From a bacterium (GTDB lineage Bacteria; Verrucomicrobiota; Verrucomicrobiia; Limisphaerales; RI-55), in NCBI GenBank assembly GCA_016124235.1, contig WGOC01000011.1, forward strand, positions 1-46,844: a stretch of 46,844 nt of DNA. Reading direction: 5' to 3'. The position numbers were made by a program, and so were the translations under genes. The notes under the pieces were generated by a model. The model ran no database searches. It had not been told where the DNA came from and saw only the letters and a program-made list of their open reading frames with translations. Shown here piece after piece: positions 8,435-17,782 of the stretch (position 1 is its first letter; every line of letters starts with the position of its first letter).

Positions 8435-9601
8435 CTAAGCGAGGCTGCGATTGGCCATTTCCTTCAATGTCCATTCGTATTCGCCGGTGAGTTGATCGAC
8501 GATGTCGCGCTTCATTTCGCCGGGCATCACTTCCCACGTGTAGGTTTCCATTTCGATGTGGGAACACATGGTTGGGTCCTGCGCCAGTTCATCCATCACG
8601 CCCAGTAAATGATCGGCCGTGTTGCCGTAGAGCGTTGTCGGTTCGCAATGCAGCGGGATGTGAAAATGAATTCGCCATTCGTCGCTCGTGGGCGGCGGGT
8701 TTTTCTCCGCGGCGGCCAGTGCCACGTCGAGGTCCTTGAATTTGCGGATCGTGCCGTCGGCCGAACGGCTGATGACCTGGTGAAAATAGACAATGTCATC
8801 AAACGGCTTGAGGGCGGCGAGTGATTCCGGAGTCGGGCGGACTTTGAGCGCGTTGCTGAAATGCAGTTTGCTGATCTTCACGCCAGCCTCGCGATAACGG
8901 CGGACAGCCTCGTGTGGATCTTCAAATTCGATGGCGAGATGGCAGGTGTCGTAGTTCACGCCAAGGTGCCGGGCCAGTCGGGGATCGCTTGGCCGATCGG
9001 CCGCCAGTTGTTGATAGAACTCGATCATTTCCGAACTGGTTTCGAGGTAGCAAAGCGGTTCGGGTTCCAAACCGAGGTGCAGCGTTTTGCCGGTGCGTTC
9101 GCTGACTTGCGCAATGTGATCGATGGTTTGCCAAATCTGCTGGCGCATCGTCGCGACTTGTTCGTCGGTCTTGATGAATTCCTTGTACGACGCGGGCACG
9201 GTACTGACACTACCCTCGACGCCCGACGGAACCAATTCGGCGAGCAGATCAAACAGCAGGTTCGTGTAATCGACGCGTTCGGCGCTCGTCCAGTCGGGCA
9301 GGTAAACCTGTTCCTTCACGCGCCCACCGTGAAAGCGTCCGTGGGGAAAACCATTGATCGTAAAAACGTAGCAGTTCTCGCGGTCCAGCCAGCGTTGAAA
9401 CGCGGCCAAAGTCGTAGGATCGCTCAGCTCGCGGGCGGTTTGCGCACCGAGTCGCAAACCTATGGCAAAAGGTTTGCCCGGCGATACGCGATCGCGGACC
9501 TTGAGAGTGTATTGTTCGAGTGTGCCAAAGGTTTCAGCCCAAGTTTCACCTCGATGTACGTTGGTACAGTAGGCGAGGTGGAGTCCGTTCTTGAGGTTCA
9601 T
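8435..9601 (-). CDS. eboE: EboE-like metabolite traffic protein (xylose-isomerase-like TIM barrel)
   Basis: 388 residues. The N-terminus (LAYCTNVHRGETWAE) and the segments ENCYVFTINGFPHGRFHG and LPDWTSAERVDYT match what I know of EboE, a sugar-phosphate isomerase/AP-endonuclease-like TIM barrel. Metal-binding candidates are the Glu in LHLGLEPEP, Asp and His in VNYDTCHLAIE, His in KLHFSN and HFHIPLH, and the late Glu in HIEMETYTWE. In cyanobacteria and other phyla, EboE belongs to the ebo cluster, linked to moving secondary-metabolite precursors (scytonemin monomer) to the periplasm; its reaction is not known. It is the last gene of a four-gene operon, starts inside the end of the preceding gene (56-base overlap), and has a GGGAAGAG site before the ATG. 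Family assignment is from memory of conserved segments. Confidence 0.8.
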   Translation of the reverse strand: MNLKNGLHLAYCTNVHRGETWAETFGTLEQYTLKVRDRVSPGKPFAIGLRLGAQTARELSDPTTLAAFQRWLDRENCYVFTINGFPHGRFHGGRVKEQVYLPDWTSAERVDYTNLLFDLLAELVPSGVEGSVSTVPASYKEFIKTDEQVATMRQQIWQTIDHIAQVSERTGKTLHLGLEPEPLCYLETSSEMIEFYQQLAADRPSDPRLARHLGVNYDTCHLAIEFEDPHEAVRRYREAGVKISKLHFSNALKVRPTPESLAALKPFDDIVYFHQVISRSADGTIRKFKDLDVALAAAEKNPPPTSDEWRIHFHIPLHCEPTTLYGNTADHLLGVMDELAQDPTMCSHIEMETYTWEVMPGEMKRDIVDQLTGEYEWTLKEMANRSLA

Positions 9602-10172
9602 AAACTCTTCCCCAGCGCGCGATCAATAGCCGCCGCTCCGATGATTTTAGTGCCCGCAGCCGCTCGCGAAACGCCTCGCCGTCAGCAAAGCTTTCCGTGG
9701 TAATTTGTTCCGCTACTTTCCGCACGAAGTCAGATTGTTGTGGATGGGTCATTCGCGCGAACCAGTATGCCTCGGTTTCAGGGTCCGTGTATTTGTGCAA
9801 TAATTCAACAAACGGGGCTATTGCCGGAGTGATCAAGCCGGGTGCAACTCGTACTCCTTCGCCGATAATCTCGTCGTTGCCGGGTCCGACGCCACGGATA
9901 ATCAACCAGTGATGCTGGTGCTGGTCCACGTAATGCAACTTGGCCAGCTCGGCCGTCAACGGTGTATCCTCAATCTGTGTGTACGTGTAGTACGGCGTGC
10001 GCGTGAAGGGAATGAGCCAATCCTGAACTTCGCGTTCGCGGGCGCAGGTCGGGCAGACTTCGTAATAGTCCAGCCGGAACCAGAATACGAGCGGCAGGAT
10101 GATGACGAGGAGGCTGAAGAACGCCATGATCGCCAGCAACGAACGGGGAAATTTTTCGTTGGCGGGTGTCAT
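9546..10172 (-). CDS. Membrane-anchored protein of unknown function in the ebo-like operon
   Basis: 208 residues with one N-terminal membrane segment (about 12-33, LLAIMAFFSLLVIILPLVFWF), and then a mostly hydrophilic domain that is probably outside the membrane. Just after the helix is a CPTC pair (YYEVCPTCARE), which could bind metal or form a disulfide. The segments HQHHWLIIRGVGPGNDEIIGEG and DPETEAYWFARMTHPQQSDF carry several His and Glu residues. I do not recognise the family. It starts 24 bases after the TatD-like hydrolase gene and its last 56 bases overlap the start of the EboE-like gene in another frame, so translation of the two is likely coupled. In known ebo clusters a UbiA-type prenyltransferase is the membrane component; this protein is not one. 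Confidence 0.75.
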   Translation of the reverse strand: MTPANEKFPRSLLAIMAFFSLLVIILPLVFWFRLDYYEVCPTCAREREVQDWLIPFTRTPYYTYTQIEDTPLTAELAKLHYVDQHQHHWLIIRGVGPGNDEIIGEGVRVAPGLITPAIAPFVELLHKYTDPETEAYWFARMTHPQQSDFVRKVAEQITTESFADGEAFRERLRALKSSERRLLIARWGRVYEPQERTPPRLLYQRTSR

Positions 10173-10196
10173 GGAAACTTCGCGGAAAAAGGCAGA

Positions 10197-11006
10197 TTAA
10201 CTTTCCGGCAGGTTAAACCGCGGGCTTTGTTTCATGAACGCGATTGGGTTTTGGTAAACGACCTTGTCAATCCAGTCCGCCGAGTAACCGCGTTTACGCA
10301 TTTCCAAAGCGGCATAGGGCACGGCCAGCGGGACGCTGATCCCCCAATCGCACGCGCTGTTCATCCAAATGCGGTCGGTGCCGTAGTATTCCAGAATATC
10401 GATGGCCCGGGCGGCCGTGCATTTTGTTTCCGGGTAGAGGGTCATACCTGCCCAGAAACCGGCGTCGTGTGCGAGCTTGGCAGTGTGTTCTTCAACGTGA
10501 TCGATGATGCAGCGTTCGGGCTGGATGCGTTTGTCGTTCTTGAGCACGTCGATGATGAGTTTGGTGCCTTTGAGCTTGTCTTCGAGATGCGGCGTGTGAA
10601 CCAGGATGAGCTGGTTGTGTCGCGCGGCGAGGTCCACGTGCATTTCCAGGACCTTGAGTTCGTTGCGTGAGTTTTTGTTGAGGCCGATTTCGCCGATGCC
10701 GAGCACATTCGGTTTGTCGAGAAACTGCGGAATGATGGCAAGCACGTCCTCGGCGAGTTTGACGTCTTCCGATTCCTTGGGGTTGATGCACAACCACGTG
10801 AAATGCGGCAGCCCAAATTTCGCGGCGCGCTTGGGTTCGTGTTCCGTGAGCTGGCAAAAATAATCGTAAAAACCCTGCGCGGACGACCGATCAAAGCCTG
10901 CCCAAAATGCGGGTTCGCAAACAGCGGCGCAGCCGGCGGTGACCATCTTGATGTAGTCATCCGTCGTGCGGCTGACCATGTGGCCGTGAGGTTCGATGTA
11001 TCTCAC
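10197..11006 (-). CDS. TatD-family metal-dependent hydrolase, EboB-like
   Basis: 269 residues from the GTG at 11006. The metal ligands of the TatD amidohydrolase fold are visible in order: His-x-His in EPHGHMVSRTTDDY, Glu in GIGEIGLN, His in LVHTPH, His in CIIDHVEEH, and Asp in SACDWGIS. The opening MVSRTTDDY and AVCEPAFW segments resemble the TatD-like member (EboB) of ebo clusters more than the classical DNase TatD. The start is set by GGAGG seven bases before a GTG whose last two bases overlap the TGA stop of the preceding gene (GTGA), so the two are translationally coupled. The open frame extends to another GTG at 11027, which lacks this ribosome site. The substrate is unknown; with EboE it probably handles a small metabolite. 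Confidence 0.87.
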   Translation of the reverse strand: MRYIEPHGHMVSRTTDDYIKMVTAGCAAVCEPAFWAGFDRSSAQGFYDYFCQLTEHEPKRAAKFGLPHFTWLCINPKESEDVKLAEDVLAIIPQFLDKPNVLGIGEIGLNKNSRNELKVLEMHVDLAARHNQLILVHTPHLEDKLKGTKLIIDVLKNDKRIQPERCIIDHVEEHTAKLAHDAGFWAGMTLYPETKCTAARAIDILEYYGTDRIWMNSACDWGISVPLAVPYAALEMRKRGYSADWIDKVVYQNPIAFMKQSPRFNLPES

Positions 11007-11275
11007 GATTTCACCTCCCCGGGCCACGCGCCGCAGGCCCCCTTACTATGTGCTTTTTCGATTGGTTTGTCGGTCGGATCGCTGAAACTCATCAGGACTT
11101 CACGGGCCTTTTGTTTGTTTCCTGCACTGAGCACGCCAACGGCCTTGCGGAAGGCGACCATTCGAAAATCCTCGGTGCCCTCCGCCCGCTCGATCCGATC
11201 GAGAAACGCCGCGATATCGATCAATCGCGCCCGGGCGTCGAGAAAGTAAAGGTCCATGAGTTGTTGCTTATTCAT
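11003..11275 (-). CDS. Small helical protein of unknown function, first gene of the ebo-like operon
   Basis: 90 residues from the ATG at 11275 (MNKQQLMDLYFLDARARLID); the frame also runs to a TTG at 11311, which is less likely. The sequence looks entirely alpha-helical and charged, with FLDRIERAEG and FRKAVGVLSAG segments. It is not recognisably EboA, which is much longer. Its stop codon is shared with the start of the TatD-like hydrolase (GTGA), so it belongs to the same operon and may be a small partner protein of the hydrolase or of the EboE-like enzyme. No catalytic motif is visible. Confidence 0.7.
   Translation of the reverse strand: MNKQQLMDLYFLDARARLIDIAAFLDRIERAEGTEDFRMVAFRKAVGVLSAGNKQKAREVLMSFSDPTDKPIEKAHSKGACGAWPGEVKS
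11014..11018 (-). promoter_or_regulatory. Ribosome binding site inside the upstream gene, sets the TatD-like start
   Basis: On the minus strand GGAGG is followed by seven bases and GTG at 11006, which overlaps the TGA of the gene at 11003-11275. This is the standard layout for coupled translation. Confidence 0.75.
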
Positions 11276-11378
11276 AGGCAATAACGCGCGTGCAAAGGGT
11301 GAACGCGCCAAATACTAACGGCTTTTGGCGCAGACTCAACGTGCAATCTGACGTGCTCGGCAGGTCCGGGAATTCGGA

Positions 11379-13589
<2,211 letters not shown>

Positions 13590-13688
13590 TCCGCCGGCAG
13601 CCTGACAAATTTACCCCGAAACTTATGAGTGAGTTACAGGCTTGCAAATGGTGGTGAAGTTACCTGGGCGCGTTTTGAGCGGAACCGC

Positions 13689-14060
13689 ATGGCTGCCATC
13701 GCTAAGAAAGTGACCCGGCTCAAGTTCCAGTCCGTCGTCAACACCGATCATTCCATCCAAGCCGGGATCGTGGCCGTCGTCGAGGCCATGGCCCGGCGGC
13801 TTGATCTCTGGAACAAGCTGCGCAAGCTGCCCTGCCTCGACCCGCTGCTCGGCGACAGCCACCTGGGCAGCCCCACGGATGTGAGCGCTCAGCTCCTGTC
13901 GATGATCGAGCGCAACCGTGCCCTCTGGGAAGAAAAGGCCGCCCACTTCTACGCCGACTGGCGGATCAAGACGCTGCTCAAGAAACTGGTAATGCTGCCG
14001 GGCCGGTTGCGCCAGCGCTCGCGCCAATGGGTGGCCAAGGTGCTAGTGCCCGACTTGTAG
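13689..14060 (+). pseudogene. Transposase remnant (IS1380-like), internally deleted
   Basis: The frame reads MAAIAKKVTRLKFQSVVNTD, then HSIQAGIVAVVEAMARRLDLW, which resembles the start of IS1380-type transposases, in which an N-terminal region precedes a DDE domain of over 400 residues. After only about 100 residues it reaches RIKTLLKKLVMLPGRLRQRSRQWVAKVLVPDL, which resembles the C-terminal end of the same family (a small basic helix after the catalytic core). The whole DDE core is therefore missing, as after an internal in-frame deletion. An alternative GTG start lies at 13629. I cannot see clear terminal inverted repeats. Assignment to IS1380 is from general resemblance, so the family could be a different DDE group, but a shortened transposase is the best reading. 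Confidence 0.5.
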
Positions 14061-14429
14061 TTGAGTTGGTGGCAGCGGAGGGCCCAGCGGGTGTGGCCTG
14101 GGCAAGCACCGGGCCGCCTAAGGCTAGTGTGCGGCCACGGGTTGACCAGCATCACGGAGCTTCCTCTCTCAAGAAGCGTGTCAAGAGCCCGCCGGCGGAG
14201 CGAAGCGACGCCGGATGGCGGCTTCCGGATGGAGAAATGGTCCGTCCCCAAGGGAGATCAACGCCTGAATAGCAGAATCCCCTCGTCACGCACTTCCCGA
14301 GTGCGGCGGCCTCTTCCTCTTCGTTACCAGCCTTTCCCTCCGTCAATCCCAATCACATCGTAAGCATTGGGGTTACATATCGCGCTTTTGTTTGCCATTG
14401 TGTGCCTTTCAATTCCTGCCTAGTTGATA
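14061..14429. other. Intergenic stretch after the transposase remnant
   Basis: About 370 bases between the transposase remnant and the metallo-hydrolase gene. Open frames on both strands have no recognisable content. The first half is G+C-rich and may be the rest of the decayed insertion; the last 80 bases are more A+T-rich. I see no terminal inverted repeat pair, terminator or RNA gene. Confidence 0.5.
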
Positions 14430-15362
14430 CTAAAAGACGGTCGGCACCCCTTCTTCCAAGATGAGTATCTTGTCATGAACTCCTGCGGCCGCTGCAAGTT
14501 CACCCAACCAGCGTGGGGGTTCATCCATTGCCTCAAACGATAGCTTAAACGTTCCGAAATGCATGGGCACCATCACTTTGGACTTCAGATCATGGAACAC
14601 CTGCAGCGCCTCGTCTGGGCCCATGTGCACATTGCGAAATGAATCTGGATAGTAGGCACCAATTGGCAAGAGCGCGATTTCAGGGGCATAAAACTGCCCG
14701 ATTTCCTTAAATCCATCGAAATACGCGCTGTCGCCCGCGTGGTAGATCTTCCTGCCTTGGTGCTCAATTACGAACCCACCAAAACCACGATCGTGATCGT
14801 GCAATCGCCGCGCTCCCCAATGTTTGCAGGGTGTGAACGACACTTTCCAATCGCCGCGGATAAAGCTTTCCCACCACTGGAGCTCAATAATTCGCTCAAA
14901 TCCGAGTCCTCGCGCCAATTTCCCCATACCCCAAGGCATGATACCAATTTTGGGTGCCGGCAACTTACGGATGCTGGGTTTGTGAAAATGGTCGTAATGC
15001 GCATGCGTCAGGAGCACGAGATCAATTCGAGGCAAATCTTCGATTTTCAACCCCGCCTTGCGAATTCGTTTCAGGAGGAACAACCAATTGGCAAAATTAG
15101 GGTCAATCAACACGTTCAGATCATTGAATTGTATCAGAAACGACGCATGGCCAATCCAGGTAATGGCGACCTGACCGTATTCCAGCTTTGGAAAATCGGG
15201 CTTTTTGTGCTCCCCGCCCCGTTTGGTGATCAGCGCCTTCCAGACAAATTCGTGGAAGAATGTGCGCGGATTGAAAGCTTTCGTCGGCGTGAGATCTTTG
15301 AACGATTTCGGCAACTTCCTCGGCAATGGCTCTGGCTTGTGATTGCGTCCGGATGCTTTCAT
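14430..15362 (-). CDS. Metallo-beta-lactamase-fold hydrolase, NAPE-PLD/UlaG-like
   Basis: 310 residues. The dinuclear zinc motif H120-A-H122-Y-D124-H125 (LLTHAHYDHF) follows a typical first beta sheet (VAITWIGHASFLIQF and VLIDPNF). Later ligands are His in TPCKHWGARRLHDHDRG, Asp in YHAGDSAYFDG and His in VMVPMHFGTF. The overall order matches the branch of the superfamily that includes N-acyl-phosphatidylethanolamine phospholipase D and L-ascorbate lactonase; members often act on phospholipids or sugar lactones. There is no signal peptide, so it is probably cytoplasmic. The gene is divergent from the carbonic anhydrase gene, with 90 bases between them. The substrate is not predictable from sequence. 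Confidence 0.9.
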   Translation of the reverse strand: MKASGRNHKPEPLPRKLPKSFKDLTPTKAFNPRTFFHEFVWKALITKRGGEHKKPDFPKLEYGQVAITWIGHASFLIQFNDLNVLIDPNFANWLFLLKRIRKAGLKIEDLPRIDLVLLTHAHYDHFHKPSIRKLPAPKIGIMPWGMGKLARGLGFERIIELQWWESFIRGDWKVSFTPCKHWGARRLHDHDRGFGGFVIEHQGRKIYHAGDSAYFDGFKEIGQFYAPEIALLPIGAYYPDSFRNVHMGPDEALQVFHDLKSKVMVPMHFGTFKLSFEAMDEPPRWLGELAAAAGVHDKILILEEGVPTVF

Positions 15363-15452
15363 TCGCTTAACGGCTGCAAACTAGCGCCAAACCCGCTCGA
15401 TGAACAACCCATTGCTTGACGATCGTTCAACCCGGAATTGAGTATTCGCCGG

Positions 15453-16007
15453 ATGGAGCAGCTACACGAACAGTTAGATCGGCACTTGCGAAAGAAACCT
15501 GAATTGGCGGCGGGGGTGTATTTGGCCAACACCGCCGTCGTGCTTGGCGACGTTACGATTGGTGAGCTTTCCAGCGTCTGGTACAACGCCGTACTGCGGG
15601 GCGACATCAACTACATTCGCGTCGGCCATCATTCGAACATCCAAGACAATGCGGTCGTGCATCTGGCCGACGATTATCCAGCGATTATCGGCAACTATGT
15701 AACGATCGGCCATTCCGCGATGATCCACGCATGCGTCGTTGGCGATGAAACGCTTGTTGGAATGGGCGCAACCATTCTCGACGGCGCAGAAATCGGCGAA
15801 CAATGCCTCATCGGAGCTCATTCATTGGTCACGCCAGGTACCATAATTCCGGCGGGTTCGTTGGTGATGGGTTCACCCGCCAAAGTGAAAAGGGCATTGA
15901 GTCCTGCCGAACGCGCCGATCTAAAATCGTGGGCGGACAAATATGTCGTAAACGCGGCTTATTGCTTGAAAAACAAGATCAACATTGGAGCGCCGTTGCC
16001 GTCCTGA
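15453..16007 (+). CDS. Gamma-class carbonic anhydrase-like protein (left-handed beta helix)
   Basis: 184 residues from the ATG at 15453 (a TTG in frame lies at 15438). Hexapeptide repeats form a left-handed beta helix over about residues 22-150 (VVLGDVTIGELSSVWYNAVLRGD, shortened here). Zinc ligand candidates are H70 in NAVVH, H87 and H92 in TIGHSAMIH, with the five-residue spacing of the last two His seen in the archaeal enzyme. The C-terminal helix reads ALSPAERADLKSWADKYV. The family (YrdA/CamH) hydrates CO2 in some members and has unknown activity in others. It is probably co-transcribed with kdsB, which starts 55 bases downstream. Confidence 0.92.
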   Translation: MEQLHEQLDRHLRKKPELAAGVYLANTAVVLGDVTIGELSSVWYNAVLRGDINYIRVGHHSNIQDNAVVHLADDYPAIIGNYVTIGHSAMIHACVVGDETLVGMGATILDGAEIGEQCLIGAHSLVTPGTIIPAGSLVMGSPAKVKRALSPAERADLKSWADKYVVNAAYCLKNKINIGAPLPS

Positions 16008-16062
16008 GCCACCCCAAGTTTCCGCACTCGACGGAACCCGAAGCCGTCGCAATCCTTCGTTC

Positions 16063-16803
16063 GTGAACATCATTGGCGTCATACCCGCCCGCTTTGCGTC
16101 GACCCGTTTTCCCGGCAAACCGCTCCATCCGATCGCGGGCAAGCCGTTGCTTCAGCGCGTGATTGAGCGGTGCCAAATGGCTCATTCGATCAGCGAGGTC
16201 ATCGTCGCAACCGATGACCAAAGAATCTTTGATCTCGCAAAGCAATTCTGCCGCGCGGAAATGACCCGATCTGACCATCCCAGTGGTTCCGACCGAATCG
16301 CGGAAGTTGCGACACATCACAAATGCGATGCGGTGATCAACATTCAGGGCGACGAACCACTTATTGATCCAGCGGTAATTGACGGTGTCGCCGGCGCTCT
16401 GGCCGACTGTGAAATGAGCACGGCTGCAACCACCCTTCGCTCGGTCGAAGAATGGCAAAGCCCAAACGTGGTAAAAGTTGTGACCTGCCTCGATGGCCAC
16501 GCACTCTATTTTTCACGGCGCACGATTCCTTTTGTGCGCGACGCCGCGACGTTATCGGTCCATGAACAGATGCGAGCGTTCCCGACTCTGAAGCACCTTG
16601 GTATTTACGGCTACCGGCGAGACACGCTACTGAGATTGGTGAAATTCCCGCAATCACCTTTGGAAACCGCCGAAAAACTCGAACAATTGCGTGCACTTGA
16701 AAACGGCATCTCCATCGCCGTCGTCAGGGTGAACTACGATAGTGTGGGAGTGGACGTGCCGGAAGATGTGGAAAAAGTTGAGCGGCTGCTCAGCGACCGA
16801 TGA
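16063..16803 (+). CDS. kdsB: 3-deoxy-manno-octulosonate cytidylyltransferase
   Basis: 246 residues from a GTG start at 16063, the usual length. The enzyme activates Kdo as CMP-Kdo for lipopolysaccharide inner core synthesis. It shows the CTP-binding signature IIGVIPARFASTRFPGKPL at the N-terminus, VIVATDD, DHPSGSDRIAEVA, and the metal-binding INIQGDEPLI. The late Asp in NYDSVGVDVPEDVEKVE matches the second metal ligand. The reading frame extends upstream over the end of the carbonic anhydrase gene, but the family begins at the GTG. This gene is strong evidence for a lipopolysaccharide-bearing outer membrane. A terminator follows directly after the stop. Confidence 0.97.
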   Translation: MNIIGVIPARFASTRFPGKPLHPIAGKPLLQRVIERCQMAHSISEVIVATDDQRIFDLAKQFCRAEMTRSDHPSGSDRIAEVATHHKCDAVINIQGDEPLIDPAVIDGVAGALADCEMSTAATTLRSVEEWQSPNVVKVVTCLDGHALYFSRRTIPFVRDAATLSVHEQMRAFPTLKHLGIYGYRRDTLLRLVKFPQSPLETAEKLEQLRALENGISIAVVRVNYDSVGVDVPEDVEKVERLLSDR

Positions 16804-16807
16804 TTCC

Positions 16808-16830
16808 GGCTGAGCAACCGCTCGGTTTTT
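16808..16830 (+). terminator. Rho-independent terminator after kdsB
   Basis: CTGAGC at 16810-16815 pairs with GCTCGG at 16820-16825 (one G-T pair) around an AACC loop, followed by TTTTT. It begins five bases after the kdsB stop codon. Confidence 0.75.
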
Positions 16831-16844
16831 GAAATTGGGTTGAG

Positions 16845-17237
16845 TTAGTTTTCGCTGGCGGGAGATGACTGGGTGACGGCGTCCAACGGCGCTTTCTTCG
16901 GCACCGAGTGAGGCTTATTGCCGTTCGCCGTTTTCTTTTTGGAAGCGACCGTGTGCGATCTCGCTTTGTGAGCCGACGCAGTATGACGGGTTTTCTTTTT
17001 GGCGGCCACTTTGGTGGATCTACGTTTGGCACCAGAATGCCTGGCGGCTGTCTTCTTTTTCGCGACCGAATGGGCCTTGGTGGCTTGCTTGGATTTCGAT
17101 GGCGATGTTTTGGCCGCGGCGTGGGTCGGCGCGGAGGCGCGGGAGACCGCGTTGGTCAGCGGCGCGGCGTTACCGGAAAGTGTGATCAATGGAAAGGTGA
17201 CCAATCCAGCGATCAGCGATGCGATTTGTTTATTCAT
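16845..17237 (-). CDS. Secreted lysine/alanine-rich low-complexity protein, histone-H1-like composition
   Basis: 130 residues. A Sec signal peptide is apparent (MNKQIASLIAGLVTFPLITL, then SGNA-AP). Behind it is a very basic, repetitive chain made of Lys, Ala, Ser, Thr and His, with KKKT recurring four or so times at about 13-19 residue spacing (AKKKTAARHSGAK, AAKKKTRHTASAHK, ASKKKTANGNK). The composition is like the C-terminal tails of histone H1 and bacterial histone-like proteins, but those are cytoplasmic and have no signal peptide. Export would give a polycation in the periplasm or outside, where it could bind acidic polymers or DNA. The opposite strand also has open frames here because of the biased composition. 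No homologue is recognised. Confidence 0.75.
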   Translation of the reverse strand: MNKQIASLIAGLVTFPLITLSGNAAPLTNAVSRASAPTHAAAKTSPSKSKQATKAHSVAKKKTAARHSGAKRRSTKVAAKKKTRHTASAHKARSHTVASKKKTANGNKPHSVPKKAPLDAVTQSSPASEN

Positions 17238-17782
17238 AGACGTCGATTCAGACGCGACTCCGATCTAGTGCCACCGCCACCAACACGCAAGTGGATTCCG
17301 TTGCCACAGTTGAATAACCATGGCCGACAAAAAAGGTGCTCTCACCTGGACTGAATTACTCGATCGTCATACCACCACCGGTCGGACAACCCAAAGAGAT
17401 CAAGGCATAAATTACGAACGAGCAGCGTTTGTCCAGTCCCCGTTTATATCAAGTTGTACGGGACTTGCGTATCCCGGTGCCACTGCGGGAGAAGGTGTCA
17501 CCCGGAACACTTCGCAAAATGCAGGCACCGTTCTCAAGCCAAAGACCAAAAAGAACACCACACTCTGAATTATCCTCAATCCCATGAGTTACTAGCTATT
17601 CGACTTGAGTGAAAATGTCCAGATGGGCACTGAAACGCACAGGCAGAATTCCACCCAGCATCGAGCAACCCGCATTAGGCGATCTTTCTGCGAACAGGAT
17701 TCGCCTTTTCATGTCCGATCGTTGGCCTACCATCCGATACCAGCGGCCAGACCTGAAACGAACCGGCGGTTCCAAACGAAGC
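17238..17782. other. Intergenic stretch upstream of pssA
   Basis: About 545 bases between the basic secreted protein and the chosen pssA start (370 if pssA starts at 17609). The promoters for both divergent genes should lie here, but no convincing -35/-10 pair stands out. An ATG-started frame of 82 codons at 17320-17568 has no ribosome site and no recognisable content, so it is not called. No hairpin or RNA gene seen. Confidence 0.5.

Noticed and set aside
17320..17568. 82-codon plus-strand frame with an ATG start between the basic protein and pssA
   Set aside because: No ribosome binding site, no recognisable motif, and it lies in a probable promoter region; cannot be supported.
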